DNA of 64,000 nucleotides, taken from assembly GCF_004379255.2 (NCBI RefSeq), contig NC_056049.1:21374063-21438062 (forward strand), written 5' to 3'. Origin of the DNA: Salvia splendens (lineage: Eukaryota; Streptophyta; Magnoliopsida; Lamiales; Lamiaceae). The position numbers and the translations under genes are program-made. Position 1 is the stretch's first letter. Each line of letters starts with the position of its first letter. The notes under the pieces are model-generated. The model saw nothing but the letters and a program-made list of their open reading frames with translations, was not told the origin of the DNA and did no database searches. This document shows positions 47,456-59,565 of this stretch, piece after piece.

Positions 47456-48299
47456 CTCCATCCGTCCCAGCTAAGATGATACATTCCTTAGCCGGCATGG
47501 GATTATTGGTTAGTGAGTTTAATTGGAGAGAGAAAAGGTGAGTGGAAGTATTAAAATAGAGAGAGAAAGAAAGATGAATATTTTAATAGGGGTGGAAAAA
47601 AAGTGGTTGAGTGTATTAATTGGAGATAGAAAGTTTCACAAAAAGGAAATGTGTCATCTTAGAGCATCCACTATAGGCGGATGCTTTCAATCGCCCCGCC
47701 CCCTTTTTTTGTCCACAGCCCCACTTTTTTGTCCATAGCCCCAATTTTTTCCTCCACTGCCTCACTATATGCGGACACTTCCAATAGCCCCAAAATTTTA
47801 TAACCAATTTTTATTTTAATTTTAATTCAATTATAATAATTAATTAAATTTATCGGACTATACGTAATTATAAAAACACGGGTATAAGTGAAGAAATTAA
47901 AATTAAACACCACATTTTCGTTGTATTAAAGTGGGGGTAAAAGTATACAACGAAATATTATAGATGTAATTTTCGAAAAAATTTTAAAAAAAAATAAAAA
48001 AATCAAAGTGGGGCGGACGTCCATAGCCCGGCGCCCCACTATAGACCGCCCCACCCATCGCCCCATTTCGCCCCGCGGACCCCACCATCGCCCAGCGATC
48101 GCCCCGTAGGAGGCGAAGCCTCTACCGCCCCACCCTCGCCCCATTTTTCTTGTCCGCCACGGGGCGGACGTTCTCTCCACTATAGACCGCCCCACCCTCG
48201 CCCCATTTTTTCGTCCGCCCCCTTTCCTCCTATAGTGGATGCTCTTAGTTGGGACAAACTAAAAAGGAAAATGTGTCATTTTAAGTGGGACGGAGGGAG
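47456..48299. mobile_element. Stowaway MITE split by a PIF MITE
   Basis: CTCCATCCGTCCCAGCTAAG and GTGGGACGGAGGGAG are flanked by TA. The insertion 47662-48244 interrupts it, leaving about 260 bp of host MITE. Confidence 0.87.
47662..48244. mobile_element. PIF/Harbinger (Tourist-like) MITE
   Basis: GAGCATCCACTATAGG and CCTATAGTGGATGCTC are inverted ends flanked by perfect TTA (47659-47661, 48245-48247). The right half carries repeated CGCCCCACCCTCGCCCCATTT blocks (cut here at 20-21 bp); no coding sequence. Confidence 0.9.
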
Positions 48300-48301
48300 T
48301 A

Positions 48302-49470
48302 CAAAATATGCTACTGTTTTATCCAAACTCGATGTGTTTATAACTTATGTAAATCAGGCTCATGAGTAGTACCTTTAAATAAAAATTGGACACGTCTACA
48401 GATTATGCGAAAATAATATACAAATTTCAGTATATATTTATAAATTATAGCGCCAAACGATTGTCGTCGAAATTCGACAGGGTACGTACATACTATATTA
48501 TTTTAATAAATTTAATTAAATAGTTACCCTTTTAGGGGGAATACATAAACAACTATGTACAGTGTACTACCTATGCTGATTATTTAATTTATTTCAATAT
48601 AATCAATTCATTTGCCTTCTTTAAATAGAATAACAATGCGATATCTTCATATCTACCTCCACTCCATAACCTATTTCTAAATTTGTGAAATAAGAAATGC
48701 ACATGTTTTTTAAATCAAAAGTTGAATGTACTTAATCATCAATCTAATGATTGCTAGATTAAATCATGCTAAAATCCAGGCATTTCAATCACTATTTCTT
48801 CCTCACCAATAGATCTCCAAATGATTCCAAAAATAGTACATATTCTTAAAAATATTCTTATTTATATCCTCTTTTTATTCCTTTTAAAATCACTGACATT
48901 TTTAATTACGAACATGTTTTATGGTTATGCACTCTAAACCTCTCATTTCATGCTCAACATCAAAACCCAGTATTTATTAATTATATTCACCACCTAGTGA
49001 TGCCATCTAAAAGTCTACTTTTCGAAAATAAAAAATATTGAGTGGATGGGGTTAAATACTAAAGTTTAATGTTTAATAATATAATTGATAAAATCAAGGT
49101 CCACATCTAGCTGGTAGATATAATTGCCATCACTTGGACAAAACCTTGGAGTTGCTTAAAATCAGCATAAAAGTTGGTATAACCAATAAATCTAAATGGG
49201 CCAATCTTTCACCCTAATTAGACCAAGAATATTTTAAACTCACCCTATATAGTGTGACAGGTGCACCAATTAATCTTATCAATTCTCATTTTTTCTTATG
49301 TTGTGAAATCACTCCAAAACGCACCACAAATAAGTAATTTGATAACAATTTCACTCATCGTTTGTATTCTACATACTTAGAATTATAATTGTAGACTTGT
49401 TTATTTCAACGGTTCATTGTGATTGGTGCACCAACAACTACATTTAGCATTAGCACCATGTATTAAAAAA
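48302..49470. other. Intergenic, AT-rich; nothing recognised
   Basis: No coding similarity, repeat array or transposon end seen. Confidence 0.5.
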
Positions 49471-49472
49471 TA

Positions 49473-49701
49473 CTCACTCCATCCCCGATTAATTGTCACT
49501 ATTTTCCTTTTCGGTCCGCCTCTCAATAACTGTCACACTTCATTTTTACCATAAATGGTAAGTAGGTCTCACATTTTATTATAAAATTAATATAAAAAAG
49601 TGGGTCTCATATTCCACTATCTTTTTCAACCAACTTTTCTTTACATTTTTTTTAAAATCTGTGCCCGGTCAAAGAGTGACAATTAATTGGGGACGGGGGA
49701 G
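49473..49701. mobile_element. Stowaway MITE
   Basis: CTCACTCCATCCCCGATTAA to TTAATTGGGGACGGGGGAG flanked by TA. 229 bp, with further inverted similarity inward (AATTGTCACT/AGTGACAATT). Confidence 0.87.
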
Positions 49702-49703
49702 TA

Positions 49704-50325
49704 TAGTATTGTTTAGGTGAGAAACATGGTGGGGACCTCGGATTTTAAGTATGTGATTAGGAGGAATTAATAACTTTATTTGAGTCCGTAGACGCCTTCC
49801 TATTGGTGGATGGTGACTTGGTTTTGAGATTATCAAGAAGAGTTGTTAGTTAATGATAAATTAAGGCGCACATGGCGACAAGTTTAGCGCAAGTGTTCAA
49901 ACGATTCATATTTGATTTGCGAGAATGAAAATTAAGACAGTATTTGCTTTGAAACAATCTGTCCAAGTTGTGAATTGAGAAAGCAACTTTTAGCGGATTG
50001 AGGGGTCATTTCTCTACATCTAAGAAAAGGCCAAAAACTTAATTAGGTCTAATATTTTTGTATGTGTCAATGAAAAATTGAGGAAATAGAGCTTGTGAGT
50101 GAGACACAATGAATAAGGTTGTCGATTACATCAAAGGCAGATGCGGTGCAACGATGATCATCGCTGCTAGCAATTATGGTCGATGAATTGTGGCATTGTG
50201 GGATTGATGACAACTCTAAAAGCTACATATATTTAATTGAATTTTTCGGTCCCCATTGTCCTGAGGTGGCCGATTCCATCTTGATACGCCGTTATTTTAT
50301 TTATATCATCGTAAAATTTGCAATT
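49704..50325. other. Intergenic; nothing recognised
   Basis: No coding similarity. The frame starting at 50176 simply runs into the neighbouring transposon. Confidence 0.5.
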
Positions 50326-50328
50326 TTA

Positions 50329-52197
50329 TGCCACCCGCAACTCGTTACGTGGGTGGCCCGAATCTCGTTACTCCGTGACGGAACTGTGGCGGGACGCGTT
50401 GCAGCGTCTCGTCCCGTCACCGTCTCGCCAGATCGCCCGTCACGCCGAGACGCGGCACGGGACGGCTCGCCACGCACTCCCAGGCCATGCGTGACGCCCA
50501 CTCGCCGGCCTGCGAGTGGGATTCGTCACGCTGACACAATAAATCATTTTTTAAAAAAAAATGAAAAAAATTACAAAGTGGACCCGTTTTCCATTTTTTT
50601 TTTACTCTATAAATACTCCTAATTCAACCTCATTTCACACACAACTACACATCTATTCTTCCCAAATCATCTCTATTTCCTCTCCAATTTTCATCTCAAA
50701 TCATCTCTCTTTTATTCTTCCCCCAAATTTATTCTCCACATCCTCCCGGACTTACATCCATCGTAACCAGGAGGAAGCCGCCGCAAGGTTAGTCCGCGAC
50801 TACTTTTGCGATAACTAGGTGTGGGGAGATACCTACTTCCGTCGTCGTTTCCGCATGCGGGGGCCGCTATTTCTCCACATCGCAAATACATTGGCGGCCC
50901 GGGAAGAGTTCTTCCAAGAAAGTTTCGACGCCGTCGGCCGTCCCAGCCACACGACGCTGCAGAAATGTACTGCAACAATCCGTCAGCTTGCGACTGAACA
51001 AACGGAGGATGTGTTCGACGAATACCTCCACATTGGAGACAGCACTGGGAGAATGTGCTTGCTCCAATTCTGCAAAGGCCGGGCAGCCTTCACGGATGAA
51101 TTTCTCCGTAAGCCAAGCACGACAGATTGCCAGTTTCTGCTCCGCCTTCACGAAGAAGTGCACGGATTCCCCGGGATGCTTGGCAGCGCCGATTGCATGC
51201 ACTGGCAATGGAAGAATTGCCCGGTGGCGTGGAGGGGGTCGTACACGAGCGGCCACAAAGGCACCCGCCCCACTGTTATACTCTAGGTCGTCGTTAACTA
51301 CCGGCTATGCATCTGGCATGTGTACTTCGGGGTCCTCGGCTCGAACAACGACATAAACGTGCTCCACCAATCCGACCTCTTCGCCGAAGTTTTGGATGGT
51401 AAAGCGCCGGCTATTAACTTCACCGCTAACAACCGGCGGTATAAAATGGGGTACTATCTTGCCGACGGCATCTACCCGAAGTGTTCAACCTTCGTAAAGA
51501 CGTGCACTAGGCGTGTGAACGCAAAGCAGGTGCTTTTTGCGCAGAAGCAGGAGGCTACTCGGAAGGATGTGGAGTGGGCGTTCGGGGTTCTCCATGCGCG
51601 CTTCAACATTATCAAAGCCCCGGCTCGTACGTGGTTCATGGAGAGCATGGTCGACATCATGTATACGTGCATAATCTTGCACAACATGATTGTCCAAGAC
51701 GAAGGATCCGAGGCGGCAAATTGGTTCGACCCTGAAGCCCCTGGAAGCTCAACCGCAAGTAGTCCGCCTCGAAGTGGAGTGCATCCGTCTATACAAGAAC
51801 GGTTGTCTATTCGGGCAAGGACACGTGACTCTACCGCCCACGCCCAATTCCAAGATGATCTAATGGAGCACATTTGGGCAAACTTTGGCGGATGAAATTA
51901 AATTATGTATTTTTAATTTTTTTAGGATTTTTAATTATATTTTTTTAATTTTTTTCGAATTTTATGTTGTGATGTTATTTTATTTTTAATGAAGTGGGTT
52001 TTTTATTAATTAAATATGTTGGAAAAAAATTAAAAAATGAAATTGAATGAATAGTAATTTAAGGGACGGTTAAGGGATGGATAAGTGACGGAGGGTTGCA
52101 GGTTTCGTCCCTTAGTTAAGGGACGGAGTAAAAAAGTACAGTGGGGCCCGCGAATAGTAATTTAAGAGACGGTTTAATGACAACGTTGTGGATGGCC
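50329..52197 (+). mobile_element. PIF/Harbinger element with decayed transposase (copy 2)
   Basis: Ends TGCCACCCGCAAC (first base mutated from G) and GTTGTGGATGGCC, flanked by perfect TTA (50326-50328, 52198-52200). 1869 bp. Same family as 21195-23540 and 60227-62319, inserted in the opposite orientation to copy 1. Confidence 0.92.
50740..51895 (+). pseudogene. PIF/Harbinger transposase pseudogene (copy 2)
   Basis: Closely related to the 410-aa transposase at 21870-23102. The first 30 or so codons (MDPFEQ to about PPQRR) are deleted, so reading resumes at SRTYIHRNQEEAAARLVRDY. An in-frame stop at 50816-50818 replaces the Pro of DNPVWGD, and another at 51284-51286 follows PTVIL. One residue is lost after QFCKG. 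The catalytic residues remain recognisable: GSADCMHWQWK, GSNNDINVL and VEWAFGVLHARF (E kept, R to W next to it). It cannot encode an active enzyme. Confidence 0.92.
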
Positions 52198-52200
52198 TTA

Positions 52201-53076
52201 ATGATTAGTTCTAGTAGTTAAACATCATGGTAAAAGTTGCAATTTTAATATTGCATGTGACAAACTATATATTGCTCATGGTAGCTCGCTTTATATAATA
52301 CTTAATCATGATAATTATTAACTTACTAGTTAAAACTATTACCTAGCAATGTTATTATTCCTAAACGTACTTTTACATGGATTATAAAAAAATGATGCAA
52401 GATTCGTCGCATTGAATTCAACCTGGCGGCGACAAGAACTGCAATTATGCAATTATTTTGTACAATAATTTTGAGGTTATTTGATATGAATTTAAAATAA
52501 TCGACTCAGAGTAGTGAATTAATATTGATATAGAAAAACATTGTTGTTAGTTGTTACAATGAGGTCAACCTTGTAAGAAAGGTTTTTTAAAAGAAGGTAG
52601 TAGAATTTTATTGTTTGAGATTTGACATAAAAAAATAAAGAAAACATCTTCGTTCACACTGAAATTCATTATGGCTTAAATAAATCTATGGCATTAATAT
52701 GTGTCGCTGGCACAAGGCATAGTTGACCGATTCAATTGAAAGATGAGTATGCTCACATTGAATAAATTAACTCTGTCAAATAATGACAACATCGCTATTG
52801 TTTTGAATTAATTACTGAAAGAAGTACCAAAATAATCTATTGCTCGCTAAGGAAACATTAAAATATTCCACTCTCCAAATCATGAAATCTACTAACCAAC
52901 TGCTGCATCAAATAATTAATTAAGGAGAGTCCATTTATTCTGTAAAAAGAAGAAAAAAGAATAGAAACAGAAGTTAACACAACAATCACACCCTCTCTCA
53001 CCTTTGTGTTCATCGAATATAATTTAAAATATTTCATAATAAAATAAATCCCAATTTCAATTGTCAGAATTAGCAC
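52201..53076. other. Intergenic, AT-rich; nothing recognised
   Basis: No coding similarity or transposon ends seen. Confidence 0.5.
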
Positions 53077-53079
53077 TTA

Positions 53080-54996
53080 GGGCATCATTAACCCCGTCCT
53101 CATTTCCGGCCCCAAGTCCCCTCCACGTCATCATTCCTCTACAGTTGCGGCCCAGGCCCCAACTGCTGTAACCCTGCAGGTTGCGGCCCGGGCCGCAACT
53201 AATAAATGACACTATTCACAACTCCAACCTATTTAACTCGTAAAATAAAAAACGCTGGAAATTTATAACACGGAAAATTTAATTTCATCGAATACTGTAA
53301 AATTACAACATAGAAATTTTAAAACTGAAAATAAAATACATAAAAACATAACGTCAATTCTGGAAAACATTGGTGCGAGTCCAAATTTCTTCGATTAGAT
53401 CGGCTTGGAGGCGAGTGTGTTGTTCCTCTTGGCGCATCGCAGCTGAACGGGCCATGACATTGCGGATGTCGTGAGGAAGGCCTTGCACGGGCGGCTCGGT
53501 GACAACGTAGTTGCTCCCGGTGCTGGCGAGCGGATCGTCGCTCCACAAAGTGACGTTATCTTGCTCGTCCTCAACAATCATGTTATGCATTATGATACAT
53601 GCATACATTGTGTCGGCGATGTTTGACTGCTGCCAACCACGGGCCGCTCCCTTCACGATAGCCCACCGCGCTTGGAGGACTCCGAATGCACGCTCGACAT
53701 CTTTCCGGGCCGCCTCTTGCCTTTGGGCAAACATTGCCCTCCGATCGGTTGTCGGAGCTGTGATAGTCTTCACGAACACGAGCCATCGAGGGAAGATCCC
53801 GTCTGCCAGATAGTACCCCATACTATACCGACGGTGGTTGGCCGTGAACTCTACGTTCGGTGCTCGCCCAACACACAAGTCGTTGAACAATGGAGACTCG
53901 TTCAACACATTAAGGTCGTTGTTGGACCCCGCGACACCAAAATAGGCATGCCAAATCCACAATCTGCAATCGGCAACGGCCTCCAACACAATCGTGGGAT
54001 GTGTGCCCTTGTGCCCGCTAGTGTATTGTCCTCTCCATGCCGTTGGACAATTCTTCCACTGCCAGTGCATACAGTCGATGCTTCCAAGCATCCCCGGGAA
54101 GCCGTGGGCCCGCTCGTGCATGTCGACCAACTTCCTAACGTCGTCGGTCGTTGGCTTTCGCAAGTACGTATCCTTGAATGCTTCGACGACTGCCCGACAG
54201 AATCTAGCGAGGGACTCCCGGCCAGTAGGCTCGCTTACATGGAGATACTCATCGAACATATCTGATGTAGTTCCGTAAGCGAGTTGACGAATGGCAGACG
54301 TGCATTTCTGCAACGTCGATATACTTTCCCGGCCCACAGCATCGGTAGTTTGGTAGAAATACGGGTCACGAGCTACAACTGCGTTGACAATGCATAGGAA
54401 CAACGGCCTCCGCATCCGGAACCGGCGACGGAACATCTGATCACTCCATCGCGGATCTCTAGAGAAATAATCCGTGAAAAGCCGCAAGGCAGCTTGTTCA
54501 CGGTCTCGGTGAATATACATCTGGGTACGTGGTACCCGGGTTTGTTGTTCGTTCCAAGATTGAATAACAGCTTGGTAGCGTTCAACTTCGTTGTTGATTT
54601 CTTCTTGGATTGCCGGTAGCGCCTCTGCTAATGACCGGGACATTTGATCTTCGAATATTCTTTGACGTGGAGGCATTTTTTCGAATTCTAGGAAGAGATT
54701 TGAAGTTGAATATGAAGTTGAATGTGTATGAAAATGGAGTAGTATTTATAGAAAAAAATTTCGAATTAAAAAAAAAATTGGTTGCGGCCCGGCCCGAGGA
54801 GCGTGTAACGCTGGGCCGGGACTCTACAGTTGCGGCCCGTCACCGTGCAACGCCGTCCCAGGCCGGGACGCGGGACGCGCGACAGGCCGGGAACGCGGCC
54901 CCGGGACGGGCCTGGGCCGTGACTCTCCTCCGTGCAACGCTTGGGACGGGCCGGGACTCGCGAGATGCGGCCCGGCCTCTTGCGTTACAGATGCTC
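53080..54996 (-). mobile_element. PIF/Harbinger element with intact transposase frame (second family)
   Basis: Ends GGGCATCATTAACC and GCGTTACAGATGCTC, inverted with mismatches and flanked by perfect TTA (53077-53079, 54997-54999). 1917 bp. The GC-rich right subterminal region repeats CGGGCCGGGAC-type blocks. No ORF1. Confidence 0.9.
53354..54676 (-). CDS. PIF/Harbinger DDE transposase, uninterrupted (440 aa)
   Basis: A full-length DDE_Tnp_4 transposase from the ATG at 54676 (MPPRQRIFEDQMSRSLAEAL). It has an N-terminal helical region, a DNA-binding-like part (FRRRFRMRRPLFLCIVN, STLQKCTSAIRQLAYG) and the complete triad D201 (GSIDCMHWQWKNCP), D254 (GSNNDLNVLN) and E328 (VERAFGVLQARW). Conserved motifs match the family consensus better than in the 21870 copy (SIDC and KNCP kept), making this the best-preserved transposase in the window. 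TATTTATA on the plus strand at 54743-54750 gives a TATAAATA box about 67 bp upstream. As with the others, the Myb-like partner would have to come from elsewhere. Confidence 0.93.
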   Translation of the reverse strand: MPPRQRIFEDQMSRSLAEALPAIQEEINNEVERYQAVIQSWNEQQTRVPRTQMYIHRDREQAALRLFTDYFSRDPRWSDQMFRRRFRMRRPLFLCIVNAVVARDPYFYQTTDAVGRESISTLQKCTSAIRQLAYGTTSDMFDEYLHVSEPTGRESLARFCRAVVEAFKDTYLRKPTTDDVRKLVDMHERAHGFPGMLGSIDCMHWQWKNCPTAWRGQYTSGHKGTHPTIVLEAVADCRLWIWHAYFGVAGSNNDLNVLNESPLFNDLCVGRAPNVEFTANHRRYSMGYYLADGIFPRWLVFVKTITAPTTDRRAMFAQRQEAARKDVERAFGVLQARWAIVKGAARGWQQSNIADTMYACIIMHNMIVEDEQDNVTLWSDDPLASTGSNYVVTEPPVQGLPHDIRNVMARSAAMRQEEQHTRLQADLIEEIWTRTNVFQN

Positions 54997-54999
54997 TTA

Positions 55000-55596
55000 A
55001 ACTTGGAATAGACCTCATTAATTAGCAGCTGTCCGTTACTATCCAGAAAGCAATTGTAGTCTGTAGAAACCCCTATATAGATACACCCAATAACTAATTA
55101 TTTCTATTTTTGTCAAAATGCCATAAAACCAAGAATTTATTTATTTTCTCTTCAAATAGTCTCAACAATCTATCTATGAAAAATGTTATGGTTTAATGAA
55201 AAACTACTGGACCAATGTACTACTGAATGACTATAAATTTTAGGTAATAACAAAACAAATTAATACTAGCTAGTACTCTTTCCGTCCACCATATAGTATT
55301 TGTCACAAGTTTCTTTAGTTTTATCCACAACATCTGTACACATCCATCTATTGTGACCTTCTAATCTTTGAACTCATTAAAAAAGTGTATTCTTATGCCA
55401 TGATTCTTTCAATTAACTAAATTATGAGTATTTAATTATTTGATGTGAAATAATACTCTCTGTATAATATAGTCTTAAAGATAATGGTGTATGCAAAAGA
55501 GTGATTGTGATTTGTGATGTTGACAAGATTGAAATGATAGTATGAAGGGACTGGTAGATCTTGCTGGAAGCCGATTGGATTTAGAACAGAAAACCC
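55000..55596. other. Intergenic; half of a Stowaway-like end at 55274
   Basis: GTACTCTTTCCGTCCACC at 55273 resembles a Stowaway left end, but no matching right end follows. Otherwise nothing seen. Confidence 0.4.
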
Positions 55597-55599
55597 TAT

Positions 55600-57276
55600 G
55601 GGCATCCACGGTGGGACGACCGACTTCCCAAAATCACCTCCTGTCAAGTTATAAGGACATCCCACTACACAGCAAAGTTATAAGGACATCCCATTCCACA
55701 ATGGTAAACATCCCCAAGGACATCCCGACGGACATCCCACAATAATAAAAATTCACAAATTCACCAAATTAAACAATTTACGGAATTAAACAATTTACGG
55801 AATTAAATAAAAAAAAATACATTTCATTAAATAAAAAAATAAAAAAAGTACATTTAAAAAAAAAGTCTAAACAAATTACATTCTAAATATCAACGACTAC
55901 CCATCCGCGTCCGTATCTCTTCAATAATATTATTCTGGAGTCGAATATGGGCTTGTCGTTGGCGTATGTCGGCAAATGCACAGACTCGATCAGCCTCTTT
56001 ATGGGGTATCCCCATACGTACATTGGCGGTGGCCACGCCGTGGCTTGGACCGGCAGCATCAATATCATGATTGGCCCAATCAGCCAGTGTTGGACCTTCA
56101 TCTTCGACAATCATGTTGTGCATGATAATACATGCGTACATGATATCATCGATGTTGTCAATATACCACAACCGTGATGGACCATTCCCTGCCGCCCATC
56201 GAGCCTGGAGCACACCCAAGGCCCGCTTTACATCCTTGCGCGCTGCCTCCTGACGACTCGCAAAACAGACCTTCTTTCTTCTGTGGGGCATCTAATCGTC
56301 TTCACAAAGCCGAGCCACATAGGTTATATCCCATCCGCCAAATAATAACACATGTTGTGCTGGTTGCCGTTGGCGACGAAACTGATGGCTGGACCAACAC
56401 CCATACACTGGTAGTTGAAAATGGGCGATGACTGGAGGACATTGATATCGTTGTTCGACCCGGCTACTCCAAAATACGCATGCCAAATCCACAGCCGGTA
56501 GTCATCTACCGCTTCAAGGATCATCATGGGATTCTTGCCCTTGAAACCGGTAGTGTACACCCCTTTCCAGGCGGCGGGGCAGTTATTCCACTCCCAATGC
56601 ATACAATCTATGTTGCCCAACATTCCCGGAAACTCATGCTGACTCCCGTGCATATCCATCAGAGCCTGACAATCTTCGGGGGTAGGCTTCCGAAGATACC
56701 TATCCCCGAATATCTCCCTAAAGCCCTCACAAAAATACTTCAGACAATCGCGAGCAGTCGTCTCGCCTATGTGGAGGTACTCATCGAACATGTCGTCCGC
56801 ACCCCGGTATGCCAGCTGCCTGATTGCGGCAGTGCACTTCTGTATGTGGTCCCGGGGTACTATAGTTCGACGATGGATGGGTCGAGGTACCGCCGGCTGC
56901 TGCTACAAGGACGCTTGTATCGCGAGATTTATCTCCCTGGACGTAACGGCCCGCAATTGTTCTCTAATTCGCCGACGTACGTCATCAGAAATTCCACGAG
57001 TACCACCCGCGCCACTACCACTACCACTACCAATAACCATTCTGAATATATAAAAGAAACGTAGAGCGAGAGAAACTCGTTAAAACAAGTGGTGCGAATG
57101 AAATGAAGTTCAACGAGATGTATATATAGAGTTTTTTTAAATGAAAAATCGGGACGTCCACCGGGACGTTCGTCGGGAACCCGCAATGGCGGACGTCACG
57201 ACGGACGTCGTCCGTAACCGTCCCTCCAGCGCCTAATGGCGGACGACCGCCGGGACGACCGCCGTTGTGGATGCTC
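55600..57276 (-). mobile_element. PIF/Harbinger element with decayed transposase (third family)
   Basis: Left GGGCATCCACGG and right CCGTTGTGGATGCTC ends, flanked by TAT and TAA (2 of 3 match). 1677 bp. The left subterminal text AATCACCTCCTGTCAAG and ATAAGGACATCCCACTACAC is shared with the MITEs at 57315 and 24927. Confidence 0.83.
55890..57040 (-). pseudogene. PIF/Harbinger transposase pseudogene (third family)
   Basis: Minus strand. An N-terminal piece begins MVIGSGSGSGAGGTRG near 57040 and soon meets a stop. The sequence then jumps from a VPRDH-like stretch straight to IQKCTAAIRQLAYRG, so the DNA-binding half is deleted. A clean core at 56791-56324 has MLGNIDCMHWEWNNCPAAWK and GSNNDINVLQ, followed by a stop after ADGI. 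A frameshifted tail at 56291-55890 has RQEAARKDVKRALGVLQARW (catalytic Glu replaced by Lys-Arg context). The protein is dead. Confidence 0.88.
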
Positions 57277-57314
57277 TAATTGTAATAATTTTACTTTAAC
57301 CTTCCACTCTTTTA

Positions 57315-58018
57315 GAGCATCCACAATGGTGCGGATGTCTCGGCGGACATCCCATCGAACTTTCCAAAAACACCTCCTGCCACGTGATAAGGACCTCCCA
57401 CTACACTGCCACGTGATTTGGACCTCCGGCGGACATCCACAATAATAAAAATTCAAAAATTCACAAATTTGTAATTTACATAATTAAAATTTTGACACGA
57501 ATACGGAGAAAATGCAATGATTTTATTTTAAAGAAAGCATACATATTTATATTAAAAAAAGTACATAGTTCACTAAAAAAAAACTCAAACCAAAAAACAA
57601 TTCAAACAAAGTATATGTTATGCCTTGAATCTCTATAGTTTTCCGTTAGCCGAACGGGGTATGATATGTTTTTGTTTTAGGCATTCATTTCGGACGATAA
57701 TACATGTGTTAGAGTTTTTAAAAAAATCGTATATATAGAGTTTGCAACGAGTCGTATATAGAGTTTACAACGAGCCGTATATAGAGTGTTTTTTTTAAAA
57801 ATTAAAAAATTAAAAAATCGGGACGTCCGTCGTGGCACCGCAATAGCGGATGTCACGTCGGATGTCCAGACGGACGTCGTCGGAAAGCTGCGGATCTGCT
57901 GTGGTGTCTGCAGCCGACGTCCGCGTCCGCCCATCACATGCCTAATGGCAGACGTCTCGCGCGGACGTCCCACACGCCAATCTGATGTCTGCCGGAACGT
58001 CCTCCGTTGCGTATGCTC
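57315..58018. mobile_element. Non-autonomous PIF/Harbinger element
   Basis: GAGCATCCACAATGG to CCGTTGCGTATGCTC flanked by perfect TTA (57312-57314, 58019-58021). 704 bp, no transposase. It sits only 38 bp from the related element ending at 57276 and shares its subterminal CACCTCCTGCCACGTGATAA text. Confidence 0.88.
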
Positions 58019-58483
58019 TTAGCAGAAAGCATGTTGTTTTGGCAGCTTGCAGAATGTGACAGAAGGCCGAATAAAATAGATTATATTTGTGGGAAATAAA
58101 TGAATGAAAGTGGAGTTTGTGGCGTGGGCATGTATGAATTTGATAAAAAAAAGGGACTTAGCATAGGTTAGGGTGCCGGGAAATTGTGGGGTGGGGTTTT
58201 TAAGGTTTTGAGAACTGAGGCTCTTACAGCTTTATGTCCCAACACTTTACCTACTACTCATCCAATAATTATTCTTTTTTACTATTTGCATATTCCTCTT
58301 TCTTCAAAAAGGAAAACCAACAATTCATATTCACTATTCCATAAACTTTGTTAATCTACATTACTCCTTCAATCTTCCCTTTTAATTACCACACTTTGAC
58401 TTAATATGATTTTAAAAAATGTAATTGAAAATAAGTTGAAAAAATTAGTGGAATATCGGTCATTCTTTTATATATTAGTTTTA

Positions 58484-59146
58484 GGACGTGTTCACTTTGG
58501 CATCATTGGACAATTCTTGGCCCAATTGGGGGAGTTATGATTGTTCACCTTCCATTAATTAATTGGAGGAAGCCTTAGAATTAGGGAAAGACCCGCACTA
58601 TTCATAGAAATTGACAAGAATTGAAATCTTGGACAATAAATAAGATTTGTTTCAGCATTGATTTTTCCACTAGAATTAGAGTTGATTTACCACATTTGCC
58701 CAAACTTTTCACCTCACTACCTTCTCTCTCATTCTTTTGGGGGTTAATTTTGTTATTTTCTTTTCTAATTAGTCAAACTTTGAATTTGGGGTTACTATTT
58801 TCCTTTATATTTTAGTTCAAAACATGTGAACTTAACAAAGTGACAAAAATTATATATATAGTACTTCCTCTGACCCAAGTTACTTGAGTCATTTCTCTTT
58901 TTAGCTAAAAATAAAACATCTAATCATATTTACTTTATTCTTTCTTTTACTTTACCTTTTCTCCTCTCTCTTACTGTATTCTCTCTTTTACTTTATTTAA
59001 CTCACTAAACACAACTTTCATAAATCCCGTGTCGAAAAGAAACGCATCAAGTAACGTGGGACGGAGGGAGTATAGTGCATCAATTCTAGAAAGAATTCAA
59101 TTCATGGAGATTTTACAATTGGAAATCTAATATGGTGAACACGCCC
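58484..59146. mobile_element. Tourist-like MITE with GGACGTGTTCAC ends, containing a Stowaway
   Basis: TTA then GGACGTGTTCACTTTGG at the left, and GGTGAACACGCCC then TTA at the right, are inverted ends with a TTA duplication (58481-58483, 59147-59149). Its terminal sequence differs from the GAGCATCC families. A Stowaway lies inside at 58864-59070. Confidence 0.8.
58864..59070. mobile_element. Stowaway MITE nested in the Tourist-like element
   Basis: CTTCCTCTGACCCAAGTTAC to GTAACGTGGGACGGAGGGAG, flanked by TA. 207 bp. Confidence 0.86.
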
Positions 59147-59565
59147 TTATAATAAAATAAGCGTGGGAATGAATTAGCAGAATGTGAGGTTTATTACCAA
59201 AAGGAGTACGTAATAAAAATGTTAGACAATTATTGACGGACGTACTAAAAAGGAAATTAGTAACAAGTAATGGTGGACAGAGACATTAATACCGTGTAGC
59301 ATATAAAAAATGTCGCATGAACCGGTCCTCGCCGGGCCGTACCTACCCAACTCATTTGATGACTAATAATAGAGCAAGTGATTCTTCCATTTTCGTTTAT
59401 AGTATAGTTGGTTTTACCTTCTCTTGTGGCATTATTGTTGTCTTGGTAATGCGGTGAGTTTTTGCGTTGGTTTCTACCTTCTTTTGCTTTCTTTTGTTGT
59501 TCTTTCCGTCCCCTACTCTTGGTGGCAGGCGGTTTCAAGGATCATGTTGGTTTTGTAATTTAATA

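Noticed and set aside
55273..55345. Stowaway-like left end
   Set aside because: No inverted right end or TA partner found downstream.
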